64,000 nt of DNA from Siphonodentalium dalli (lineage: Eukaryota > Mollusca > Scaphopoda > Gadilida > Siphonodentaliidae). Below, piece after piece: positions 11,052-21,900 of this stretch; within the stretch, counting starts at the first letter, position 1, and the number at the start of each line of letters is the position of its first letter. The stretch lies in the NCBI GenBank assembly GCA_032622095.1, contig CP136066.1:173165164-173229163 (forward strand), read 5' to 3'. The notes below the pieces were generated by a model, which was not told the origin of the DNA, did not search any database, and saw nothing but the letters and a program-made list of their open reading frames with translations. Both the position numbers and the translations under genes were made by a program.

Positions 11052-11121
11052 TATGAATGGGTCTTGGATGTAAACTAGTATTTCCCTCTACTGATATCAC
11101 TAGCTAGTTACCAGTATTTTA

Positions 11122-11641
11122 TTAACCCTTTCATGACTGGAGCTTCCTGAAATTTTGCGAAAAACCTGTGCCAATGCATTCTCTTATATATGTGAGTCTC
11201 CCATAGGGAACCTCGCATATATAAGAGAATACAAAGCCTAACAATAAGCGAGATCACTGGATCGTGGCCGTATTGGATTCATCCAGCTCCATTCCATGGT
11301 TTCAGAGATTCTTCCATCCCTGGTTCCGTGGTTTTAGTGCTACTGGTCAAAGTTTTGGGGTAGCATTTCCATATATGGAGCTTTTGAATTATTCATGGCT
11401 TCCATATATGGAATGCTAATCCAAAACTTTTTACCTGTAGTACTAAAACCACGGAACTGGACCTAGTGGATCCAATATGGCCGTGAGTTAGTGACAGGGT
11501 GTATATTTACCTTGACCTTGTAAGCCAATGCATTCTCTTATATATGCGAGGCTCCCTATGGGAGACTTGCATGAGTAAGAGAATGCACTGGCACATGATC
11601 TTTAATGATGCACTAGCGCAGCTCCCGACATGAAACGGTTG
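11122..11641. mobile_element. TTAACCCTTT hairpin MITE split by another MITE
   Basis: Starts TTAACCCTTTCATGACTGGA and ends in a decayed GACATGAAACGGTTGA. The first hairpin spans about 11167-11240 and the second about 11520-11590. The spacer normally found between the hairpins is interrupted by the element at 11245-11494. Confidence 0.75.
11245..11494. mobile_element. TAAGCGAGATCACTG palindromic MITE, nested
   Basis: Left end TAAGCGAGATCACTGGATCG; the right side CCAATATGGCCGTGAGTTAG is its diverged complement. The central arms are CCATATATGGAGCTTTTGAA-like. Related copies are at 18431-18687 and 41576-41862. Confidence 0.75.
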
Positions 11642-11805
11642 AGGTGGCACAATTTTTCCACCCTTGTAGAAATTTCACTCCCTCACAGCTGCGAATTTAA
11701 TAGTTTTGATGCCACCGATGTGCATTGGCAGAGCTACAGACATACATGTATTTGTCCTCATTTCTTGATAAACAGTCTGGTTTCTGCACATGACAAGATA
11801 AAGGC

Positions 11806-11855
11806 AGATACACACACACACAAACAAACACACACACACACAGACAAACAAACAC
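11806..11855 (+). repeat. (CA)n microsatellite with CAAA interruptions
   Basis: ACACACACACACAAACAAAC, a second CA run, then CAGACAAACAAACAC. The ORFs crossing it are low-complexity artefacts. Confidence 0.9.
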
Positions 11856-11929
11856 TTGGCTTTTATATAGATAGATTGTCTGCTTATTTTTCATGAAAAC
11901 CCCTCCATATGAATTAATAAATCATTCCA

Positions 11930-12477
11930 ATATATTCTTTATTACATGATCCGACCCTTATTCCATTCAATAAACCCATTCTATAAATTGTGATATTAAA
12001 CGTTCATTTAATAACAGGAAATAGTGCCAGGTGACCTTTGACTTCTGGTTTGTCGTCTGTTAACATTCCGTGCGCTACGTCTCAAAATACTATGGCTTTC
12101 AATATTTTTCCAACAAACTATCATGAATGAAGAGTTTGAAAAGTTATGTCATTAAATATACGCCATTAAATGCGCCAAAGACTCTTTATTTATCTGGAAC
12201 TATTTCTTTATGCGGGCAAACAACGAATAGTTACATGAAATGTCATCGCATGCATTATAGAAGCCGATGTTAGTTTCCAGTCCCATTGTTGATTTAAGTA
12301 TGTTTTGGATCATGTAATAAATAGAATCTACAACTCGTCCCCAGTTTATAGTGGAAATTACAAAACTCATCCAGTAAATTAGGTCTGGTCCTCGCCAAAG
12401 GCTCGGTCCAGACCTAATTTACTGGCTCTTTTGTAAATTCCGCTGTAAACTGGGGACTCAGTGTAGATTCTATTTAT
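11930..12477 (-). repeat. Dispersed repeat, copy B of an inverted pair
   Basis: Reverse-orientation relative of 7147-7717. Shared landmarks include CCATTCAATAAACCCATTCT, GTGCCAGGTGACCTTTGACT and the CAGACCTAATTTACTGG palindrome. Confidence 0.7.
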
Positions 12478-12704
12478 AACTAAGTGGGAGAATCCATTTA
12501 ATACACAAAGGGTTAATGCAAATCAGTGCCATCAAGTCATTCAGCTGTGAGGACTCCCATATGGAGCCTCACACGGATCCAAGCAGACGACAGTCATCAG
12601 TGCATTGATCTCTCTGTCTGGGGCTCCATATAGGGTTAAACGCACTCAAGGCCTTCAAAGTGGGTTCATCTGAAATAAGATGAAAGTCTGTTTTTGTGTC
12701 ATTA

Positions 12705-12919
12705 TTAACCCTTTCAGTGCCAAGTCCGATTTTTGTATCAACACATATTTCCTTGATCATTTTTCAAATTTATTGATTATAATAATGTGATACATTGATG
12801 GAAAGAGCTCTTAGAGCTCTTTCCATCAATGTATCACATTATTATAATCAATAAATTTGAAAAATGATCAAAGAAATATGGGTTGATACAAAAATCGGAC
12901 TTGGCACTGAAAGGGTTAA
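12705..12919. mobile_element. TTAA-type palindromic MITE, 'GTGCCAAGTCCGAT' subfamily
   Basis: TTAACCCTTTCAGTGCCAAG to its full complement and AAGGGTTAA. The arms are about 100 bp each and nearly perfect, meeting at AGAGCTCTTAGAGCTCT. Confidence 0.9.
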
Positions 12920-13406
12920 TAGCTCTACAATAATGAGATTTCACACGTCAAAACCATTGTTATGCACTTTAAAGTGGAACTACCAATAAAATTAGTCCAA
13001 TAAGATACCGAAATATTATCAAAACTTGATGATAAACATTGAAAAATGTCAGAGCATTGAAAAATATTCTGAAAATCATATTCAGACTAAAACATTTTAG
13101 CTTAGTAGAAGTTAACGTTGTTTATTGATAAAACACTTAAACAGTTTGTTTACATAACAATGGTTTCAACGCTCGAGATATTTTTTTTTGGAGTACTATG
13201 AATAATGAATATAATAACAAAGTTTGTTTTTTTTCATGTTTTTATTGGCAATGTTTTTACAGAATTTCCTGCTGTGAGTGCCTTATTTTTTTCATGTAGG
13301 TATTATTCTGATGATTATGTGAAGTGAAGTGGAACTTTGGTTTATGAGCAATACCCGCTGCACAAATAAGGCAGAGGTTTAAATTGTAAAACTTCAAACT
13401 TTGGTC
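12920..13406. other. AT-rich intergenic stretch, nothing recognised
   Basis: No ORF, hairpin or shared repeat of note. Confidence 0.5.
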
Positions 13407-13826
13407 CAAGGCTTGAAATATTGTGTCATTTTCAGAATGAGGTCCCAGTGGGTGAATTTAGTGAAGCTATCCTGCTCAGCGGGTTAGCATCACCAAATTC
13501 ACACTCTGGGAACCTCATTATGCTCAGGCCTTAACTGCTATGGGAGACCTAGGATCAGATTGAAGTTCCCCAGTTAAAGTTGGTGATATTCACCCATCAG
13601 TCACTTCAATTATGCATTTTATCTTCTGCAAATTAGGGGATATTGAAACTGAATAGAAGGGAAAAAGTAACAACAATGTTAATTTGAGACTATAGATACT
13701 TCCCAGAAGATGAGGCCTACGCAGAATGAGGTCCAAAGGGTGAATTTAGTGATGCTAACCCACTGTGCGATTCACCAACTGGGGACCTCATTCTGCAGCC
13801 AGACAGACAAACTATTTTAAGGCTTG
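13407..13826. mobile_element. GAGGTCCCC double-hairpin MITE, diverged
   Basis: Ends CAAGGCTTGAAATATTGTG and AACTATTTTAAGGCTTGG. The left hairpin is 13434-13523; the right hairpin is partly deleted. Confidence 0.75.
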
Positions 13827-13987
13827 GTTGGGTCGCTATTAGTTAGACGGTCAGCTGATTCATGTAATTGCCAGATGTTCCCATTGTGTAGAAACTGGTT
13901 TAGATCATTCACAGTTCGTATGACGTCAAACTTGTAGCAAATTAGCATGCGCGATAACCCAATGCAATATAGCTGCCTTATAGTATG

Positions 13988-14746
13988 TTAAAGATGGTCC
14001 ATCTCTTCCATGCCACAATTACAACAGCAACATAATTTTTATAAATACCACATTTCAAGACTACAAATAGCTATTTTGATAATAAAATAGAGATCAAAAT
14101 GACGATGTTTGTTTCGATTGTAATTCGCAGTAAATCTCTTAGCTAAAATACATTTAACGGGGCTAACATGATAAGAGTTTTCTCTCTTGGTTCGCTTCAA
14201 ACATTTTCGCGTTGATAGCTTTTCTTGACAGGTGCCCTCAATTCATATGTATTGTTTTATACTCTGAAATCTATATTAAAGGTACTCAATCCGTAAAGAG
14301 GGTCCCCATCTCAACAGATTCCAACAACAACAATCCGATCAGAGGGTCCTATATTACTATTTCTTTGGCTTTGGGGGTAAAAAATATTTGATTCGAGTCG
14401 AGGAACCCTTCAAACAAAGCTCAGAGTTATTAGATATTGATTTTTGAAATTTGTTATGTTCTCGAGATGAGTACTAATAACTGCCGTAATCTGCTCTGGA
14501 TGTGTACTCCAAATCTATTCAAACAGACAAGGATGGATAACTCTAAAATCAAGTGGTAATTTTAACGCAATTTTGACTGAGTTCTGGGCCAGATAGTATT
14601 CCCGATAATGAAAAATAATAGATGGGTGACTTCCTCGACTCGAATCAAATATTTTTGACCCCCGAAGCCATTGAAATAGTAATTGAGAGGAGTTTTATCG
14701 GATTGAGTACCTTTAAACTTTCTGGGAAGATATGAACCATCTTTAA
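13988..14746. mobile_element. TTAAAGATGG-ended MITE carrying an inner repeat
   Basis: Left TTAAAGATGGTCCATCTCTT and right AAGATATGAACCATCTTTAA. The middle holds the inverted-ended repeat 14279-14717. Confidence 0.7.
14279..14717. repeat. Nested repeat with AAAGGTACTCAATCCG ends
   Basis: AAAGGTACTCAATCCG at the left pairs with CGGATTGAGTACCTTTA at the right. Inner sequence TTGATTCGAGTCGAGGAACC also occurs, in diverged form, at about 40730 and about 43265. Confidence 0.65.
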
Positions 14747-14839
14747 CAAGACAATCGAGACGGAGATCAGTTTGTCCACAAAAATGATCTATAAAATCCT
14801 GCAAAGTTTGCTTTAACGCAACGTGGATCTTGATAAGCA

Positions 14840-15096
14840 TTAACACTTTCATGATGGGAGCTTCGCTGGTGCAGCATTAAAGATCATGTGCCAGTGCATT
14901 TTCTTATATATGCGAATCTCCCATAGGGAGCCTCGCATATATAAGAGAATGCGCTGGCTTACAAGGTAAATAGTGTTAGGCCAATTTATTCTTTTACATA
15001 TGCGAGGCTCCCTATGGGAGACTTGCATATATAAGAGAATGCACTGTCACAGGGTTTTCATAAAATTTCAGGAAGCTCCAGTCATGGAAGGGTTAA
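14840..15096. mobile_element. TTAACACTTTC hairpin MITE
   Basis: TTAACACTTTCATGATGGGA to CAGTCATGGAAGGGTTAA. It has two complete hairpins, GCGAATCTCCCATAGGGAGC and GCGAGGCTCCCTATGGGAG, with opposite handedness. Confidence 0.9.
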
Positions 15097-15345
15097 ATTG
15101 TTATCAAAGTGAGTGGGTGGTGAGACAATACAGTCTTAGACAGTTTGAAGTTTTGTGATAGAATCACATCGTGCTTTTGCTTCGGGAATATTTTATACCA
15201 GCACAAGTTTGAAGTTCGCTGTATTACAATTTAAACCTCCCCAATATTAAATAAATATATGTTGAATGCATTGTTTTAATTGAATGATAATTAAAAGAAA
15301 ATTGTGATTAATATGTTGTACTGCTTCTTTACATAATTAAATGTC

Positions 15346-15476
15346 TTGGATTGATGGGGCTATAAGTTTGATGTTACCGGATTGATGGGGCTATCATTTC
15401 TATGTTACCGGATTAATGGGGCTATCAGTTTGATGTTACTGGGTTGATGGGGCTATGTTACTGGATTGATGGGATT
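15346..15476 (+). repeat. Minisatellite array 1, about 31-bp unit
   Basis: Four to five units of GGATTGATGGGGCTATCAGT + TTGATGTTACT with substitutions. The same unit resumes at 16252. Confidence 0.85.
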
Positions 15477-15477
15477 A

Positions 15478-16250
15478 GAGCCCGAAGCCGCCATCGCCAG
15501 CCATATTGGCCACAAGCCGTCGCCAGCCATATTATCTCTAACTCCAGCCACATGAAAAAATCTCCGCCGCCGGAATTGTAAAATGGCTGAGCAGTGTGTA
15601 TGGACTTACATTTCAAGCACAACTGTACTGTGAATCGCAAAGAACTAATCCGCATTGCCTAATATTGGCATACTCGCATGGACACAGCATGGCTGTTATA
15701 TTATCAGAACACCGGGCCCCTTAATGTGGAATAGACTATCACAATGCATGCTTTCATATAACTGAATTGGCGCATCCATTCGGCATTGAAAGGGTTAAAG
15801 TATAAATTGATTATATCGACACGACCCAGTCTCAGACATCGCTGGCATTAACAATTTTGTCAATATATGCACATAACCTGTAGAAGAAAATAGAAAATAT
15901 AGTTTGAAATATTATATATCATTACTATCGGATTCATCATTCAATGATGCATGCATCGCAAGATGCCAGTGATGATAGCAGTCAGAAGTCGACAGAAGTC
16001 CCAAATGTAACATATACCGATTAGATGGGAAACTATAGTATATCCATGCCAGGCCTTCGTGTATTTTCACCATAATAGAAAAGCCCAACACCAAAATATA
16101 ACGTATGGTCTTGAATTCTACGGGTTCACCACAAACGCTAAAACAAACAGGGTCTATAACCGGGGATTAGGAACATTTCGGAAACGAAATACGCTGAACC
16201 AGCCACGAAATCGGTTGAGCCAGCCGCAAAAACTATTTTTCGTGGCTTCG
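15478..16250. mobile_element. Candidate insertion splitting a minisatellite
   Basis: The 773 bp lie between two arrays of the same 31-bp unit. The ends contain GAGCCCGAAGCC and GGCTTCG (inverted). Both flanks have GGGATTA (15471-15477 and 16251-16257), consistent with a target duplication of about 7-8 bp. Close to both ends are CCAGCCATATTGGCCACAAG- and CAGCCACGAAATCGG-like repeats. No transposase is visible, and the family is not established. Confidence 0.5.
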
Positions 16251-16251
16251 G

Positions 16252-16510
16252 GGATTATCAGTTTGATGTTACTGGATTGATGGGGCTATCATTTCTATGT
16301 TACCGGATTAATGGGGCTATCATTTCTATGTTACTGGATTAATGGGGCTATCATTTCTATGTTACCGGATTAATGGGGTTATCATTTCAATGTTACCGGA
16401 TTGATGGGGCTATCATTTCTATGTTACTGGATTGATGATATCAGTTTGATGTTACTGGATTGATGGGGCTATCAGAAATATGTTACTGGATTGATGGGGC
16501 TATCAGAAAT
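16252..16510 (+). repeat. Minisatellite array 2, about 31-bp unit
   Basis: Eight to nine units of the array-1 repeat, several with TCATTTCTATGTTACCGGAT in place of AGTTTGATGTTACTGG. Confidence 0.85.
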
Positions 16511-17139
16511 ATTTCTATGTATTCCAAAAATAAATACTACCAGACTGGAACTTGGAAGTACTGAGTAAATAATTATAAGGAATTTGAATAATCTAAATCA
16601 ACTGTGTAAATGAATTACTTTATTTCATATTATTCATACTACATGAATAAACAAACATAATCTTATAACAGTCATACACATGCAGTACACATAACAAATG
16701 AGTCATTGTCAGCTTGAGAATACTTCTGCTTTATATTAATTAAAATCTCATAATTGTATACAAAGAATTTATCTGGCATTTAAACATAATTACTCAAACA
16801 AAAGCACGCGTAACATTTCATACATGATTATTAATTACGGAATGAGGCGAATGGCATGAGATCAACTGATTAAAGATGAAATGTTGAATAGGCACATATG
16901 TCAAGGCAAAATTGAGTTAGATCTATTAGATCTAGTATCGGTGACAGTAATATTTAGCTGAGATTACATTCATTACCAAAAAGCAACATAAAATCTGGCA
17001 TGTACCTGTATCATCCCTTAGCAGTGTTCAAGTTACAAATTACCTCACTCATCAAATTGTGAGTGAGCTCATACTAAATGTGGTCCTGTGAGTCTGAAGA
17101 CTCGTATTTGACCAGGTAATTTTGCCATGATAAGGTTCT
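16511..17139. other. AT-rich intergenic stretch, nothing recognised
   Basis: No coding signal or repeat shared with the rest of the window. GTTAGATCTATTAGATCTAG near 16920 is only a short direct repeat. Confidence 0.5.
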
Positions 17140-17587
17140 TTAACCTTTTCTGTACTAAATGGTTTCTCCCATTCAGTTATAACGATATTTGTGCACATTT
17201 TGATTCTTAGATTGAACTCCTTGCTCAATTTAACACAATGTTTTTTTTAATAACTTTTTTTTTAAATCAAAATTTTGAAAAACTAATGTCATTATAACAA
17301 CTGCAGGGGTAATCCGAGTTGCCACACCATATTTGGTTGAAATTGTTCCCGGCATCTGGGAAGAAAATCGCGAACAGACTGACCAAAAGACAGATCCTAC
17401 TCTTTATATGTAGATACATTGGAATGGCATTCATTTGGAGGAATGTTCAGGATAAATTAGAAGACGAGTGTCAGACAAAAAGATAACACAAGTGCAGGAG
17501 GATTCATATTCATTTGTGGGAAATATTCAGATAATAAGTACAACAAACAACCTATGGTCAATGAGTATTTAATAAAGAAAGGGTTAA
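17140..17587. mobile_element. TTAA MITE, 'TTTCTATACTAAATGG' subfamily
   Basis: TTAACCTTTTCTGTACTAAA at the left and AATAAAGAAAGGGTTAA at the right. Inner ACATTGGAATGGCATTCATT resembles the copies at 26752, 50570 and 58276. Confidence 0.65.
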
Positions 17588-17651
17588 CGTGCACCTTTAT
17601 GCACGCGGGACAGCCATTAGTGTCGGTCCCGATCTGATGGTGTCCCTGGTA

Positions 17652-17920
17652 CAAGCCTTGAAATAGGGTGTCTGTCATTTGCAGAATGATTCATTTGCAG
17701 AATGAGGTCCCCAGAGGGTGAATTTAGTGATTCTACCCCGCATAGTGGGCTAGCATCACAAATTCACCCTCTGGGGACCTCATTCTGCTTACACCTCACC
17801 AGAATGAGGTTCCCAAAGGGTGAATTTGGTGATGCTAGCCCGCTATGCGGGGTAGCATCACTAAATTCACCCTCTGGGGACGTCATTCTGCAAATGACAG
17901 ACACCCTATTTCAAGGCTTG
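17652..17920. mobile_element. GAGGTCCCC MITE, compact double hairpin
   Basis: CAAGCCTTGAAATAGGGTG and its complement at the ends. The two hairpins follow each other with only a CTTACACCTCACC spacer; the usual 200-bp spacer is absent. There is a small CATTTGCAGAATGA duplication at the left. Confidence 0.85.
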
Positions 17921-17963
17921 CCCTGGTATGAAAACTTGTTTTGCTGCTTCTGAAATATTAAAT

Positions 17964-18400
17964 AGGCCTCAAAAAAAATTATGGTGCCGGACATATGCAG
18001 AATGAGGTCCCCAGAGGGTGAATTTACTGATGCTACCCCACACAGTAGGCAAGCATCACTAAATTCGCCCTCTGGGCACCTCATTCTGCTCGGGCCTCAT
18101 CTCCTTTTTTTTGTTTCTTCAGAAATTTCCTCACAAAGCAGCACAAAGATTCTTTTTCTTTTAGTTTCTCTTTATCCCCAAATTGGCAGACTTATCGAGA
18201 TGCCCAATGGGTGCACATCACAATATTCACCATCCAGGAACTTAAATCTGAGTCTCCCATAACTGATGAGGCCATGCAGAATGAGGTCCCAAGAGGATGA
18301 ATTTAGTTATTGTAGCCCACTGTGCAGTGTATCGTCACTAAATTCACCCTCTGGGGGACCTCATTCTGCAAATGTCCGGCACCATATTCTCAGGCTTGAT
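17964..18400. mobile_element. GAGGTCCCC MITE with GGTGCCGGACAT termini
   Basis: Left ATGGTGCCGGACATATGCAG and right TGTCCGGCACCATATTCTCA replace the usual TGTCTGTCATTTGC terminus while keeping the same hairpins and long spacer. It is therefore a terminal variant of the family. Confidence 0.8.
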
Positions 18401-18430
18401 TGTGAATCTGCCACATTTCTGTATAATTAA

Positions 18431-18687
18431 TAAGCAAGATCACTGAGTCACGGCCATATTGGATTCTCCCAGCCCCTGTTCCACGGTTTAAGTGCTCTTG
18501 GTCAAAGTTCTGGAGGTGCATTCCATATTTGGAACTTTTGAATATTCATAATTCCATATATGGAACTTTTGAATATTCATGATTTCCATACATGGAATGC
18601 ACCTCCAGAACTTTGACCTGTAGCTTTTAAACCGTGGAACGGGTGCTGGATGAATCCAATATGGCCGTGACTCAGTGATCTTGCTTA
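18431..18687. mobile_element. TAAGCAAGATCACTG palindromic MITE
   Basis: TAAGCAAGATCACTGAGTCA pairs with TGACTCAGTGATCTTGCTTA. The arms carry CGGCCATATTGGATTC, and the centre is built from CCATATATGGAACTTTTGAA repeats. It lies 101 bp beyond the stop codon of the CCDC42-like gene. Confidence 0.9.
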
Positions 18688-18725
18688 TACTGAGACATGC
18701 TATTAACAAGTAGTTTAAAATAGCA

Positions 18726-18731
18726 TTTAAT
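18726..18731 (-). promoter_or_regulatory. Candidate poly(A) signal ATTAAA for the CCDC42-like gene
   Basis: On the minus strand the hexamer ATTAAA lies 57 bp after the TGA at 18788 and upstream of the MITE at 18687. Confidence 0.45.
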
Positions 18732-18787
18732 AGCTCATTTCAAACACAATCATGTCCTTAATATGAAATGATGAATGAATAAAATGA

Positions 18788-18904
18788 TCATGAAACTTTT
18801 TTGGATCTAGGCCCCTTTACTTCGGATACTGTATGTTGACTGTCTTCTGTGGGACTCGAAGAGGAAGCCATCCTGGCTACATCAATTCTCTCGCACACGT
18901 GTTC
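18788..18904 (-). CDS. CCDC42-like: CCDC42-like exon 8 (stop codon)
   Basis: Acceptor AACATTTCAG/GAACAC; 38 codons then TGA at 18790-18788. Encodes a Ser/Thr-rich tail. It is separated from exon 7 by 3.8 kb of intron that includes a hAT insertion inside a MITE. Confidence 0.8.
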   Translation of the reverse strand, partial: EHVCERIDVARMASSSSPTEDSQHTVSEVKGPRSKKVS

Positions 18905-21900
18905 CTGAAATGTTAAGATATGAGCAATCCTGATTATTTAAGAAATAACCTGTGTTTCGATTAAGACTATGAAGGTATAACCCTAAAGTTTGAAGACAAA
19001 TTGTATAATTACGTGTAAATGTGTGACAACCAATGTTTTTATAGTATTATGTGGTTTGACAGCTTGTGATTAAATTGTTTGGTCAAGGACTTGAAGTGGC
19101 CAACTCAATTGAGTGGGTACCAGTATATGACAACATGACCAAAATGTGTTTTCCACTGATCAAGTCTGTAAATAGTGTGTGTCATTTACAGAATGAGTTT
19201 CCCAGAGACTAAATTTAGTGACGCTATCCCGCAAGGCGGGCTAGCATCAACAAAATCACCCTCTGGGGACCACATTCTGCTATGGGGGACCTATGATCAG
19301 ATTGAAGCCCCCATTTGAGGTTGGTGATGTTCATCTTCTGCGAATTAGGGGATATAGAAACTGAACAGAAGGGGAAAAGTTACTGAAAACAATGTTAATT
19401 TGAGACTATAGATACTTCCCAATAGATGAGGCCTAAGCAGAATGAGGTCCCCAGAGGATGAATTTAGTTAGGCTAGCCCATGATGCGGGGTAGCATCACT
19501 AAATTCGCCCTTGGGCAGGGTTTCCGCCAGGGGGAAATTAATGAGTCCGTATTGGGGAAACACGTAACGCGACGGGACGACCATGGTTTGTTCCGTCGGG
19601 CGAAAATTTTGTTACTTGACACTGAAAAGTAGCAATTTCCTTGCACTAAGAGTCCCACAAAGCTACGTATATATTACGCAAGTCAATCATTTCCGTGGGT
19701 GCTTTAGTTCTGTTGATGGTGTCCGGATAATCGATCAATTAGTTACGAACGTAAGACTGCGTCTGATTGAATACTATATATTAATGAACAACCTATGAGT
19801 TAGTGTTTACAAATTTATACAATAAGATTCCAACAGGTATAATGAATCTAAACACTACAAAGCATCTATGCATTGACCAATAATAGATAGCAAGGAGAAT
19901 TGAATAAAGTATTTCCTAGAATTTCAAGCAGCTTCTGTGAAAATGAAACTGACAGCGAATATATATGCTGTCAATCGTAAAACTATTTGTGCGCTGTGAC
20001 GTCATACTGCAGGGTTTGTCTGCAGGAGATACATGTATTTTAGCGGCGGAATACGAATGGTAGCGACATCTTTCACTTGGAATGCGTAGCTTGTTCAATA
20101 GTCTCGATTAGTCCATAAACTGACGACCGCAATTGCTTTATATATTGCCATGCATAGTCAACAAAATCCCAAAGTGATTTATTTCACAATAATACGGAAC
20201 CTGTCCCGAAATCAGTCTTTACAGTGGGAATTCATAGTGACAAGTTAACAACACCATTCATTTGATCCATATTACATACATGGAGGATAAAGACAAACAC
20301 ATACCCCCTCCCCAATATGGAGATAAAGTCAAAGTACGGTAAATAATTGTTGCGTTGTCCTGTGGCTCCCGCTTGGGTCCCCAAGCACAATCAACGACGC
20401 ACATGTTCACATTTCCCGTCAAATTATATTTTATAACACGCTGGCTAAAACTCTGTGCTGTACCTCATGGACTCTGCAGAGGGACCCATTAATTATGTAC
20501 CGTACGGGATCTCGGAGAAGGAGTAGTTTCATTCATGAAAATCCTGTGCATAAAAATGTTCCGACTAAGAAATTCGGCATTCTTTGATCAAATTATGTAA
20601 TCGGATATCACGGGATTTTCGAGCATGAGTAGTTTCATCCCGTGCACAAAAATATGCGTACTCAGCAGTCCGGCTTAATTTCTTTGATGTTACCACGACA
20701 TGTATTACGCTGTATCTAACGTCGCTATTTGACACACATTTCACCAGTATTCTGTTAACTCCCGTTGCAACCAAATTTTTTTTAAGACATATTGTGACTG
20801 ACATTTGGTATATGTATGAACCAAACAGATAATCTGCGAGGGGAATGAGGCCGTCCTACGGACGCTGAAACCCTGCCCTTGGGGGACCTCATTCTGTAAA
20901 TGACAGGCACACTATTTCAAGGACTCGAAGTGGCCAACTCAATTGAGTGGGTTTATGACCCAAGTGTGTTTTCCTCCGATCTAAGTACATATAGATTTAA
21001 CTATACAATGATAGGATGAGAGGTTGAGATATCTTTGCTTTTAACCCTTTCATGATCGGAGCTGTGTACAACATTAATGATCCTGTGCCAGTGCATTCTC
21101 TTATATATGTGAGTCTCCTATAGGATCGAGCCTTGCATATATAAGAGAATGCCCTGACTTACAAGATCAACATAAATATTGTTAGGCCAATGTATTCTCT
21201 TATATATGCGAGGCTCCTTAATAGAGGATGAGTAGCAATTCTATATGAAATTTAGTAACCGAGTGCGCTAAATTTTATTCGAGCCAAGCTTTAGCAAGGC
21301 TCTATTCAAATTTAGTGAACAAGGTTAATAAATTTTTTGATGAATTGCGACAAATTTTAGATCCATTTTATCACATAAAAACATTTTAGCAAGGTGTAAC
21401 GATCTTGAAATGGCTGGGGTTAAAAAAATTAATATTGATTTCATTATCACAACCAAAGAGGAAGTAAAGACACCTTCAAGAAAAAATATTTTAAATGTGA
21501 CTTTTCTTGTTGACAAAATTGTTCAACCACTCTTATCACCCATGTTTATCTCACAGTCAACACAACATAACACAAATCGAATATCATAATTATATTCCAA
21601 TTAACATAATAATAAAGTTCTGGCATTGACACATACACCATTACGCAAGGCTCTTGTCCTGTAGTCTAGTGGTGAATGTACAGTTGGCCGTGTACGGGAA
21701 CAATGAAGAGTCCAGGAGGTTTGACACTTTTATATTTAACCCTTTACCCAACAGAAGGGCCATGTGCCAATGCATTCTCTTATATATGCGAGTCGACCAT
21801 AGGTCGCCTCGCATATATAAGAGAATGCATTGGCTTAACACATTAAAAATTATAAAATTGTTAAAGAATGTAAGAAAAAATGGTAAAAAGTGTTAAAAAA

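Noticed and set aside
20565..20804. Minus-strand frame within the 19.5-20.9 kb hAT element as a transposase
   Set aside because: Only 79 codons with no recognisable zinc finger or catalytic motif; at most a relic.
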